64,000 nucleotides of DNA from CAVRIA01 sp963721115. GTDB taxonomy: Bacteria > Desulfobacterota > Binatia > HRBIN30 > CADEER01. The position numbers and the translations under genes were made by a program. Under the pieces are notes generated by a model. The model saw only the letters and a list, made by a program, of their open reading frames with translations. It was not told where the DNA came from and did no database searches. Location: the NCBI GenBank assembly GCA_963721115.1, contig CAVRIA010000008.1, forward strand, positions 372,001 to 436,000. Direction: 5' to 3'. Below are positions 39,094-46,724 of the stretch, one piece after another (position 1 is the first letter of the stretch; each line of letters starts with the position of its first letter).

Positions 39094-40301
39094 TGCTCGC
39101 TCGGGAAGCGAGCCACGATCTCGAGCGTTCGCTTGCCGCGCCGCACGCGCAGGGGCAGCCACGTTCCCGGAGCCTGGCGGGCGACGATCTGCTGCAGATC
39201 GCCCGGCTCCGCCAGCGTCTCGCCCGCCGCCTCGACGATCACGTCGTCCTTGCGAAGCCCGGCCGCCGCCGCGACGCTATCCGCCGTCACCTCGACGATG
39301 CGGACGCCGTTCTCGTCCTGCCCAATCGCCACGCCGAGGCGCGGCGGCGGGGCCGCCTGCTCGGGCTCGCTCTCGACGCCGAAGACGGCGTCGGCGAGAT
39401 CCGGCGTCAGCTGATCGCAGTCCTTCGACTCGTCCCACGGCAGCAGCACCGACACGTCCTTCCAGCCGAGCGAGGCGAGCTGAGCCGGCACGCCGTAGCC
39501 GTGTTGCAGGTGGCCGTTCCCCATCACGCCGATCACCAGCGCGTCGGGACGCGCTCGCGCCTCGCGGTCGATGGCCTCCGCGAAGGCCCGGTCCCAGGTG
39601 AGCTGGGCTTCGATGAAGTGGCGCAGTGCGGCGGCGTCGTTCGCGCCGTCGGTCGCCTCGACCTGCTGCCTCTCCGCGTGCGCGCGGTAGGTCTCGGCCA
39701 ACCACTTCTCGTAGCCGGGTCCGGCCGGAGCGGGATCGGAGAGGCCCTCGCGCTCCGCGGCGGGAATCTTGTCCCAGCCCTCCTTGGCGATGCGGGTGAC
39801 GAGGGAGCGGTCGACGGAGAGGGCGAACATCGGGGCGCGGTTCATGCGGGCGAAGCGGAAGAGCGGCAGGTACAGGTCCGCCGGCAAGCCCCAGACGTGG
39901 CCCCAGCCGCTCTCTTCGAGAAACTGCTGCTCGTCGAGATCGCCTTTCACCCAGCGATCGAGCACCGGCTGGTCGCGGCGCGGGAACGCCTCGAAGCCGA
40001 TGGCGAGCGACGGCCGGCGACCGTACAGGGCGGCGACCGTCTGCAGCTGCCAGCGGTGGTCGGCGGCGGAGTCGTGGCGCTCGCCGAGCAGCACGATGCG
40101 GCCGCCGGCGGCGCTCTCGATCACCACCGCGTTGTCGGGCCGCTCGCCGCTGGCGGGGATCACCCATTGCCCCACCGGCACGCACGCCGCGCCGTCCGCC
40201 GCCGCGGGCGCTGGCGCTGGCGCCGCCGGCTTCGGCCGCGCGGCGCCACAGGCACAGAGTGAGAGGAGCACCAGGGAAAGGGCGGCCGGGCGCAGGCGCA
40301 T
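39090..40301 (-). CDS. ChaN-family haem-binding-like lipoprotein with C-terminal PDZ domain
   Basis: A lipoprotein signal with 'LLSLCAC' opens the protein. Residues 50-310 form a ChaN-like domain: 'IVLLGERHDSAADHRWQLQT', 'LAIGFEAFPRRDQPVLD', 'VIGVMGNGHLQHGYGVP'. These GERH and GxGH-type signatures are shared by ChaN and TraB-like proteins; ChaN binds haem at the outer membrane. Residues 320-400 are a PDZ domain ('LGVAIGQDENGVRIVEV', 'AAAAGLRKDDVIVEAAGE'). The fusion of ChaN with PDZ, coupled by overlap to an M1-like peptidase, suggests a surface complex for handling haem-proteins or peptides (inference). Start ATG 40301 has a GGAGAG site; ATG 40316 is the alternative. Confidence 0.8.
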   Translation of the reverse strand: MRLRPAALSLVLLSLCACGAARPKPAAPAPAPAAADGAACVPVGQWVIPASGERPDNAVVIESAAGGRIVLLGERHDSAADHRWQLQTVAALYGRRPSLAIGFEAFPRRDQPVLDRWVKGDLDEQQFLEESGWGHVWGLPADLYLPLFRFARMNRAPMFALSVDRSLVTRIAKEGWDKIPAAEREGLSDPAPAGPGYEKWLAETYRAHAERQQVEATDGANDAAALRHFIEAQLTWDRAFAEAIDREARARPDALVIGVMGNGHLQHGYGVPAQLASLGWKDVSVLLPWDESKDCDQLTPDLADAVFGVESEPEQAAPPPRLGVAIGQDENGVRIVEVTADSVAAAAGLRKDDVIVEAAGETLAEPGDLQQIVARQAPGTWLPLRVRRGKRTLEIVARFPSEQ

Positions 40302-40349
40302 GAGGCTCTCCATCATGCCCGTTCACCGCCGCGCCGCAAGGGGATTGAC

Positions 40350-40445
40350 GGTGCCGGTGGCTCCGCCCAGAGGCGAATGGGCTTTCCCTTTGAGCACCGG
40401 AGCTCGCGGTCGGCGCGCGTAACGGGATCCGCCCCACTACCTGTT
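40350..40445 (+). repeat. Mosaic repeat, fragment copy D
   Basis: About 95 bases ('GTGGCTCCGCCCAGAGGCGA', 'TTTGAGCACCGGAGCTCGCG', 'CGTAACGGGATCCGCCCCAC') matching the middle of copies A, B and C. It fills the gap between the ChaN-PDZ gene and the deiodinase-like paralog. Confidence 0.65.
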
Positions 40446-40502
40446 TTGCGTCCATGGCACCGGTGTTCGCGCATCTGCATCTCGGTAAGGGGATGCACGA
40501 GC

Positions 40503-41239
40503 TCATGGCGACTGCGCGGACAGATCCTGCGGATCGCGCGTGTGAGTCGGCGCCGGGGCATCGAGCCCGCTCGGGTGCGGCCGGCGTGGGGGAAGCGCGA
40601 TGTCGGCACGAATGGCGCGTTCGAGATCCTTCAGGTCCGCGTCGGCCGACCCGCGCGCGCCGGCAAAGGCGATGCGGCCGTCCTTGCCGACCAGGAACGC
40701 GCGAGCCGGGTAGGCCGCGTAGGCCTTGGCGGCGGTCGTCATCCACGCCGTCGACCAGGCAGGGCGCGGCGATCTTTCGTTCGCTGACGAAGCTGTTCGC
40801 GGCTGCGCATCCGCTCCAGGCCGGTGCGCGGGCCCTCGCCGGGGCGGGGCTCGTCGATGTAGACGAAGAGGAACTGCAGTCGATCCCCGTACTCTTCGTA
40901 GAGCCGTCCGAAGGCATCGAGCTCGTCCGGCCGGGTCGCGCCCGTGTCGCCGGCGAAGAACAGCGCGACCGCCTTCTTGCCCCGAAAATCGCTCAACCGA
41001 ACCCCGTCGTACAGGGCTGCGGCGTTTTCGCGCGTGATCTCGCGCTGATCGATCTCGAAGTCGTAGAAGCGCAGCGGAGTCAGCTCGAAGTCGGGGGCGA
41101 CGTCGCCGCGAGCCGGTGCGGCCTGGGCGCCCTTTCTCGCCTGCGTGTACGCCGCCGCGGTCTGCGGCAGCATGAACCAGCTCGCCAAGCCGACGGCGAG
41201 CAACACGCGCCTCGCCGGTGAGCGCGGCGGATGGTTCAT
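40503..41239 (-). CDS. Deiodinase-like thioredoxin-fold paralog lacking catalytic Sec, two frame breaks
   Basis: A signal peptide ('RRVLLAVGLASWFMLPQTA') is followed by a thioredoxin-fold domain parallel to the next gene upstream: 'APDFELTPLRFYDFEID', 'VALFFAGDTGATRPDELDAF', 'FLFVYIDEPRPGEG', 'IAAPCLVDGVDD', 'KAYAAYPARAFLVGKDGRIA'. Aligned to the Sec protein, Sec becomes Gly and the catalytic His of 'EAHP' becomes Arg ('EPRP'). The protein should therefore not act as a deiodinase-type reductase. Frame breaks lie near 40800 and 40745, with intact text between them, so about 240 residues when repaired. Its ATG overlaps the stop of the selenoprotein gene (ATGA), so the two are coupled. It may be a structural partner or a decaying duplicate. 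Confidence 0.65.
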
Positions 41240-41949
41240 CGCCCGGTCTCCACCTTGGCGAGCTCCTTGCGGATCGCCGCTTCCAGATCCTTGGCGCGGA
41301 AGCCCCAGGGCCCGTGCCCGCCCTTGAACGCGATCCTCCCGTCCCTGCCGACGAGATAGAGGCGATCCGGCAGTGCGTTGTAGGCCTTCATGGTGGCGTC
41401 GTCCATGCTGTCGATGAGGCAGGGCATGGAGATCTCGAGGTCGTTCACGCAGCTGTTGGCCACCTCGAACCGTTCCACGCTGGTCACGGGTTGCTCGATG
41501 TAGCGAAGCCTCGGATTGACCTGCACACTCCAACCGTCCGCGGGATGGGCTTCGCGGATGTAGACGAGGAAGAATTGCACGTCGTCCCGGTAGCGCTGAT
41601 AGAGCTCGTCGAGGGCGCCAACCTGGCGCCGAAAGGGCGGTCACGTATAGCTGCCGAAGATCAGCGCCACCGGCTTCACGCCCTTGAAGGCGCTGAGTCG
41701 GACCGCCGCGTCGGACGTCGCGAAGTCGCCGAAGCGGTAGGACCGCAACGGCGTCAGCTCGAAATCGGGTGCGGGGTCTCCGACGCCTACGAGATCGCTC
41801 CGTTTCAGGTAGCCGACGAGCTCGTGAAAGAATCCGACGATGCGCCACCCCGGTCCGTCGTCACTCGATTCGCTCCCCCGTGCCGGGGATTCGAAGCTTC
41901 CGGCGAGGACGAATGCCAGAGAGAGCATGATCAAGCAGGATCTCTTCAT
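41236..41949 (-). CDS. Iodothyronine-deiodinase-like selenoprotein (Sec at codon 103)
   Basis: A single frame of 237 residues with one TGA (41643-41641). Read as Sec it gives 'ALIFGSYTUPPFRRQ', followed by 'FFLVYIREAHPADGW', 'CLIDSMDDATMKAYNALPDR' and 'LYLVGRDGRIAFKGGHGPWG'. These match animal type I deiodinase in order and spacing: 'NFGSCTUPPF', 'IIYIEEAHPSDGW', 'LDTM', 'ERLYVI', 'GGRGPDGY'. The catalytic His and Sec are both present. An N-terminal signal sequence ('IMLSLAFVLAG') makes it extracytoplasmic. A SECIS-like hairpin follows the TGA. It is the first gene of a minus-strand run with an inactive paralog, ChaN-PDZ and M1-like genes. In bacteria the natural substrate is unknown; reductive dehalogenation or a peroxidase-type role are the candidates. 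Confidence 0.85.
41614..41630 (-). promoter_or_regulatory. Candidate bacterial SECIS hairpin of the deiodinase-like gene
   Basis: Just after the TGA, the minus strand holds the stem GGCGCC (41630-41625), loop AGGTT, stem GGCGCC (41619-41614). The loop begins 17 bases after the TGA and has G at position two. As I remember it, E. coli fdhF has an AGGUCU loop at nearly the same distance from its UGA. The stem is only six pairs, but all are G-C. Confidence 0.6.
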
Positions 41950-42179
41950 TGCCGCGGCGCGGGCGCAGGGTCACCCGAGCTGCCTCCCCCACATCCCGCA
42001 AAAGCAACGAGAGTAGCTCCAAGGAAAGCACTCATGCTGCGCATGCGGGCTTGTACGAAAGATGCTCGCCGCTGTCCAGCAAGGTATTTCAGCGCTCAAC
42101 CTCGCCGACGTGCTCGATCGCGGACCCGTCGCCGAGCAGCAGCAATCCAACGCGACAATCTCGTCCGGCGGCTGCCCTA
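41950..42179. other. Upstream region of the deiodinase-like gene
   Basis: About 230 bases before the ATG at 41949. I see no clear -35/-10 pair or palindrome. A GGAG-like ribosome site is not obvious either; translation may depend on an unusual site. Confidence 0.4.
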
Positions 42180-42330
42180 GGGCAGGTTGTTGGGTTGTTG
42201 GGTTGTTGGTTGTTGGGTTGGAAGAAATCAAAATCCAGAGGCCTCGACCTTTCGAAGAGGCGGGGAAAGGGCAGGTTGTTAGGTTGTTGAGCTGTTGGTT
42301 GTTGGGGTTGGACATCAGAACTGAAGGTCT
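42180..42330 (-). repeat. Mosaic repeat: GTTGTTGG tracts with core unit
   Basis: GGGTTGTT repeats, then an AATCAAAATCC spacer and the core CCTCGACCTTTCGAAGAGGCG (core unit 42235-42262), followed by another GTTGTTAGG/GTTGTTGAGC tract. It is the reversed arrangement of 19111-19238. The core contains the inverted pair GCCTC...GAGGC followed, on the minus strand, by a T-rich run, which resembles a rho-independent terminator. Confidence 0.65.
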
Positions 42331-42389
42331 CGACCCCGCTGTGCCAATGACGGTGAGAGAGGGGGGAGGTGGTTCTTGTCTCCGACCGA

Positions 42390-43250
42390 GTCCGGGATCC
42401 GACGGACCCCCGCCGCCCCTCGGGTGGCCCCCCAATTGTCGGTGCGGGACTAACGTCCCCGCGCCCTTCGAGGGCGAAACCTACGGTTCTCGCCCTCGAG
42501 CTCCCACTTCCCTTGAACGCTGCGCGGGCAAATAGGGTGTAGTGGTCGCCCCGCGGCCAGGTAGCGCTGTCCCGAGTGAGCCACCTGATCGACCACCACC
42601 TTTCTGCCGCGGCTCGACCCGAACCGCGTCCACGCGCGCGTTCGAAGAGAGCAGTGTGCTCGGAACGAGACATGCGGTCGAAACACGCCGATCGAGCGTG
42701 CCGCCCACTCCAAAGCGAAGGCTTCATCGCGAAGCGAAAGAAGAAATCAAAATTCCAAGGCCCCGACCTTTCGAAGAGGCGGGAGGGCGAGATCGGCAGA
42801 GAGTGGCGCGGTGGTGAAGCCGTGCGCGAGACCGAGGGAGTCGATTCCCGTCAGTGGCGCGTAGATTCAGGTAGTGGCGCGTATCCCGTTACGCGCGCCG
42901 ACCGCCAGGTCCGGTGCTCAAAGGGGAAGCGGATTCGCCTCGGAGCGGAGCCACCGGAGAGAGGGGTGCGGGGAGGGAACCGCGGCGTCTGAGCGGTTCC
43001 CTCCCCGGTGGGGTTGCAGGGGCGCAAGCCCCGCACAGAACAAACCGGTTCCTCATGATCGAGGGAGAGGCGGAGGGGTGCCTGGTCTCCGACCGGGATT
43101 TCGAGATCTCCGCCGGACCCCCGCCGCCCCTCGGGTGGACCCCCATTGTCGGTGCTGGGGCTCTGCCCCTGCGCCCCTCGAGGGCGAAACCTACGGTTGT
43201 CGCCCTCGAGCTCTCAGCTGCAGGTTGTTACGTTGTTGAGCCGTTAGGCT
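42390..43250 (-). repeat. Mosaic repeat, copy B (inverted relative to copy A)
   Basis: Minus-strand copy of the block at 17870-18513 (best match 42470-43110), with a core unit at 42755-42781. It is flanked on both sides by the 'ATTGTCGGTG'/CCCCGCCGCCCC module (42390-42450, 43100-43175) and by the palindromic GAGGGCGAAACC...GGTTNTCGCCCTC hairpin (42469-42504, 43180-43216). The GTTGTTACGTTGTTGAG tract at about 43212 closes the block. Confidence 0.75.
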
Positions 43251-43308
43251 GTGGGTTTGGAATCACACCCATCGGACACCACGCCGCATGCGGCGATGAC
43301 CATCACCT

Positions 43309-43908
43309 TCAGCCGCGACCGGAGGCCGAGCCCGTCAGTCGCCACTCCAGCACCGGTAGGCTGTCGATGCCCCAGAACGGCTCGCCGTCGAGAGTCATCG
43401 TGGGCACGCCGAAGATGCCGGCCTCGTCCGCATCGCGCGTCCGCGCGGTGAGCAATTCGTCGACGTCCGGTCTCGACGCGGCCGCGACCCAGGCCGGATC
43501 GCCACCGCTTTCGCGCAAACATCGCGCCACGACCTCCGGCGATGAAATGTCCTGTTCCTCCGCCCAAGCGGCGCGGAACAGGGCCCGCCGCAGCGCGTCG
43601 AACGGGCCTCGCTTCTCCGCCAGCAGCGAGACGCGCAGCGCCAGGTCCGACTCTACCGGGAACGGCTTGGGAATCCGGATCGTCGCGCCGTGGTACTCGG
43701 CCTGGCGCTGCGCGTCGACGAAGACATAGGCGCGCTTCTTCGGCGAGTAGGGCAACCCCTCGGCGAAGTTCGACAGGCGCTGCAGGTGGATCGGCATCCA
43801 ACGCAGCGTCAGGCCGTTGCGCTCGGCGAAGGAAGGCAGCACCTCCGACGCCATGTAGGCGAAGGGGGAACGGTAGTCGAAATAGACGTGAACGAGGCGT
43901 TCGGACAT
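43309..43908 (-). CDS. DsbA-family protein, 2-hydroxychromene-2-carboxylate isomerase-like
   Basis: A protein of 199 residues of the DsbA/GST-kappa fold. The N-terminus reads 'VHVYFDYRSPFAYMASEVLP', with Ser-Pro in place of the CxxC of true disulfide oxidases, as in NahD-type 2-hydroxychromene-2-carboxylate isomerases. It ends with 'AGIFGVPTMTLDGEPFWGID' and 'LPVLEWRL', the family signature. It would act in aromatic ring degradation with glutathione or as a GST-kappa-like enzyme. ATG at 43908 follows GAGGAG. No aromatic genes are directly beside it, but a catabolic cluster lies 8 kb away. Confidence 0.8.
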   Translation of the reverse strand: MSERLVHVYFDYRSPFAYMASEVLPSFAERNGLTLRWMPIHLQRLSNFAEGLPYSPKKRAYVFVDAQRQAEYHGATIRIPKPFPVESDLALRVSLLAEKRGPFDALRRALFRAAWAEEQDISSPEVVARCLRESGGDPAWVAAASRPDVDELLTARTRDADEAGIFGVPTMTLDGEPFWGIDSLPVLEWRLTGSASGRG

Positions 43909-44045
43909 CGGGGCTCCTCGGTGCATGGTTGAGCGGTGTGTTCCCTTCGACTCGTATCGCAGTGAGTGGCCGGACGGGAAGCGGGGAGCCGAGGGAAAGC
44001 ACGTTCGTGAATCCGTTCCGGCGGCGCGCCGTCCGGGTCCCTCCA

Positions 44046-44217
44046 TCGGTTGAGCTGGGCAAGCCGCTTCGATAAAGCTGCCGGGGCGCGCCGACTCAGG
44101 GTCGGCGACTACCGAGTCATCTACACGATCGAGCCTCCCGACATCGTGGTCACCGCCGAGATCGGCCATCGGCGCGACGTCTATGACCATTCGGGAAGGT
44201 GCGATCTCACCGCCTGA
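44046..44217 (+). pseudogene. RelE/ParE-type toxin remnant
   Basis: The plus strand reads 'GARRLRVGDYRVIYTIEPPD' then 'IVVTAEIGHRRDVYD'. This is the C-terminal half of a RelE-type toxin ('R.GDYRV.Y.I', 'GHR..VY'). The part before it is broken by a TAA in the partner frame, and no start or antitoxin is present. It directly precedes the ABC-F gene. It is a decayed toxin gene. Confidence 0.6.
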
Positions 44218-44225
44218 CGATTCAC

Positions 44226-46022
44226 ATGCCACTGCTGCTGGGAGTACAAAAGATCACCAAGGCGTACGGTGCGGCGCCGTTGTTCTCCGACCTGTCGTTC
44301 GGCATCGAGGACGGCGACTGCATCGGTCTGGTCGGACCGAACGGCAGCGGCAAGTCGACGTTGCTGCGCATCCTCGCCGGCGTCGAGGCACCCGACTCGG
44401 GTACGGTGAGCCTGCGCCGGCAAATGCGTCTGGCGTACGTGCCGCAACAGTCGGAGTTCGCCGACGACGCGTCCGTCGCGCAGGTGTTGGCCGCGGCGCT
44501 GGCGGATGACGACCTCGACGAAGTGTCGCGCCGGACGCGCGTGCAGACCACGCTGAGCCGTTGCGGGTTCGCGGATCCGGCGGCGACGCCCGCGTTCCTC
44601 TCGGGCGGCTGGCGCAAGCGCTTGGCGATCGCCCGGGCGATGGTGTGCCAGCCCGATCTGGTCCTCATGGACGAGCCCACCAACCATCTCGACCTCGACG
44701 GAATTCTCTGGCTCGAGCGCTTCCTGCAGTCGGAGCCGGCGGCCTTCCTGGTCGTCAGCCACGATCGCTGGTTCCTCGAGCACGTCGCGCGACGCATGCT
44801 GGACCTCGACCCCGTGCACGCCGGCGGGTTTTTCGAAACGCGCGGGCGGTACAGCGAGTTCCTCGAGCGCAAGGACGCCGCGCTGCGCGAGCAGGCGCAC
44901 TGGCAGGAGACGCTCGGAAATCGCGTCCGCCGCGAGCTCGACTGGCTGCGCCACGGTCCCAAGGCGCGCACGACCAAGGCGCAGGCGCGCGTGCAGGGGG
45001 CGGCGCGGCTGGCCGACGACCTCGCCGCGGTGCAGAAGCGACGGGAGCGGCGCGTTGCGGCGATCGACTTCACCGCGACCGAGCGGCGCACGAAGCGACT
45101 CGTGGTCGCCGAGCACGTCGCCAAGCGTTTCGGGGAAAAACGGTTGCTCGACGACGTCAATGTCGTTCTCGGCCCGGGGACCCGGCTCGGTCTGCTCGGC
45201 CCGAACGGCAGCGGCAAGTCGACCCTCATCCGCCTGCTCACCGGCGAGCTGATGCCCGACACGGGCCGCATCGAGCGCGCCGACGGGCTGCGCGTCGTCG
45301 GCCTCGATCAGCACCGCACTCAGTTCGATCCGGACATTTCGCTGCGGCGCGCCCTGGCGCCACAGGGCGATCAAGTCGTCCTCGGCGACCGATCGATCCA
45401 CGTCGCCGGCTGGGCGCGCCGCTTTCTCTTTCGCTCCGAGCAACTCTCCATGCCGGTCGGCCGCCTGTCCGGCGGCGAGCAGGCGCGCGTGCACATTGCC
45501 GCACTGATGCTCGAGCCGGCGGATCTACTCGTTCTCGACGAGCCGACCAACGACCTCGACATCCCGACTCTCGAAGTACTGGAGGAAAGCCTGGTCGAGT
45601 TCCCGGGTGCCGTGGTGCTGGTGACCCACGACCGCTTTCTCTTCGAGCGGGTGACGAACACGGTTCTGGCCCTGGACGGGAAGGGCGGCGCGACGGCCTT
45701 TTCGGACTACCGCCAATGGGAGGCGGCGCAGCGACAACCGCGCGCCGCGTCGGAGCGGCCGGCCGCGGCGGCGCCGGCCGCGGTGCAGAAGGCACCCGAG
45801 AAGCGCCTCTCCTGGGCGGAAAGCCGCGAGTGGGAAGGCATGGAGGCGGCGATCCTGGCGGCGGAGGAGAGACTGGCGGAATGCCAGGCGGCGGCGCACG
45901 ACCCGGCGATCGCCACCCGTGCGGACGAGCTGGCGGCGGCCTGGCGGGAGGTGGAGGAAGCACGGCAGACTGTGGATCACCTCTTCGCCCGCTGGGCGGA
46001 GCTGGACGCCAAGCGCGGCTAG
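44226..46022 (+). CDS. ABC-F family ATPase (Uup-like)
   Basis: A soluble protein of 598 residues with two ABC ATPase domains and no membrane part. Walker A 'GPNGSGKST' appears twice (near residues 38 and 330). Signature motifs are 'LSGGWRKRLAIARAM' and 'LSGGEQARVHIAALM', with Walker B 'LVLMDEPTNHLD' and 'LLVLDEPTNDLD'. The C-terminal 90 residues are a coiled-coil-like extension ('EWEGMEAAILAAEERLAECQ'), which is typical of Uup. ABC-F proteins act on ribosomes; Uup is linked to DNA-branch and ribosome functions. ATG at 44226 was chosen over an in-frame GTG upstream. Confidence 0.88.
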   Translation: MPLLLGVQKITKAYGAAPLFSDLSFGIEDGDCIGLVGPNGSGKSTLLRILAGVEAPDSGTVSLRRQMRLAYVPQQSEFADDASVAQVLAAALADDDLDEVSRRTRVQTTLSRCGFADPAATPAFLSGGWRKRLAIARAMVCQPDLVLMDEPTNHLDLDGILWLERFLQSEPAAFLVVSHDRWFLEHVARRMLDLDPVHAGGFFETRGRYSEFLERKDAALREQAHWQETLGNRVRRELDWLRHGPKARTTKAQARVQGAARLADDLAAVQKRRERRVAAIDFTATERRTKRLVVAEHVAKRFGEKRLLDDVNVVLGPGTRLGLLGPNGSGKSTLIRLLTGELMPDTGRIERADGLRVVGLDQHRTQFDPDISLRRALAPQGDQVVLGDRSIHVAGWARRFLFRSEQLSMPVGRLSGGEQARVHIAALMLEPADLLVLDEPTNDLDIPTLEVLEESLVEFPGAVVLVTHDRFLFERVTNTVLALDGKGGATAFSDYRQWEAAQRQPRAASERPAAAAPAAVQKAPEKRLSWAESREWEGMEAAILAAEERLAECQAAAHDPAIATRADELAAAWREVEEARQTVDHLFARWAELDAKRG

Positions 46023-46051
46023 CAGCCCAGCCTCCCGCATGTCCCGCCGGC

Positions 46052-46538
46052 TCACTCGCGCAAGGCGCGCAGCCGGCGCATGTAGAGGCGCGCGCCGGCG
46101 AGGAAGAGCTCGGGCTCGCCCGGTGCAGCAGCCAGAGCAGCCGTGGCCGTGGCCCTGCGCGATCATCCGCGGATAGGCGGCGTCGATGCCGTGCAGGACG
46201 CCCATGAGGTTGACATCGAGCATCCGCCGCCAGTCTTCCGGTGACAGGTCCTGCGCTTCACCGCCCATGCCGATGCCGGCGTTGTTGAACACCAGGTCGA
46301 GCGATCCGCGACGCTCGGCGACCTCGTCGTAGGCCCGCCGGACCGCCTCGCGATCGGTCACGTCGAGCACGCGACCGTCGACGTCACGCCCCTCGCCCCG
46401 CAACTCGGCGAGGGCGCGATCGAGCGACGCCTCGTCGCCTTCCGCCAAAGTGACCCGCGCCCCCGCTGCCGCCAGCGCACGACCGAGCGCCAGACCGATT
46501 CCCGATGCGCCGCCGGTGACGATCGCCGCCTGGCTCAT
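46052..46538 (-). pseudogene. Short-chain dehydrogenase with internal deletion
   Basis: The first 140 residues are a textbook SDR: 'VTGGASGIGLALGRALAAAG' (NAD(P) site), 'LDLVFNNAGIGMGGEAQDLS', 'DWRRMLDVNLMGVLHGIDA'. After 'PRMIAQGHGHG' (near 46150) the text jumps to a C-terminal end, 'LWLLHRASP', then in another frame 'ELFLAGARLYMRRLRALRE'. The Ser...YxxxK catalytic region of about 100 residues is missing. This is a true internal deletion, or an assembly collapse. It converges with the ABC-F gene. Confidence 0.65.
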
Positions 46539-46724
46539 TCTTCCACCTCCCCGCCCGCTGCCTTCTGCGCCTCGCCTTCACCCGAATCAAGCTGCCTCCC
46601 GCGTCTACGGCACTCTCCTCCTCCCCGCGGCCGACACCCCTGCGCGATGATGTCGTCCGTTTCCGCCTTTCAACGCGCGCCCGCAGGACGTACCATCGCG
46701 GTCGAACTTCACACCGGAGGGCAT

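Noticed and set aside
42180..42330. GTTGTTGG tracts as a telomere-like or CRISPR repeat.
   Set aside because: The units vary in length and are tied to the mosaic repeat core, with no regular spacers and no cas genes.
44100..44217. Functional RelE toxin gene.
   Set aside because: The N-terminal half is broken, no start codon fits and no antitoxin is adjacent.
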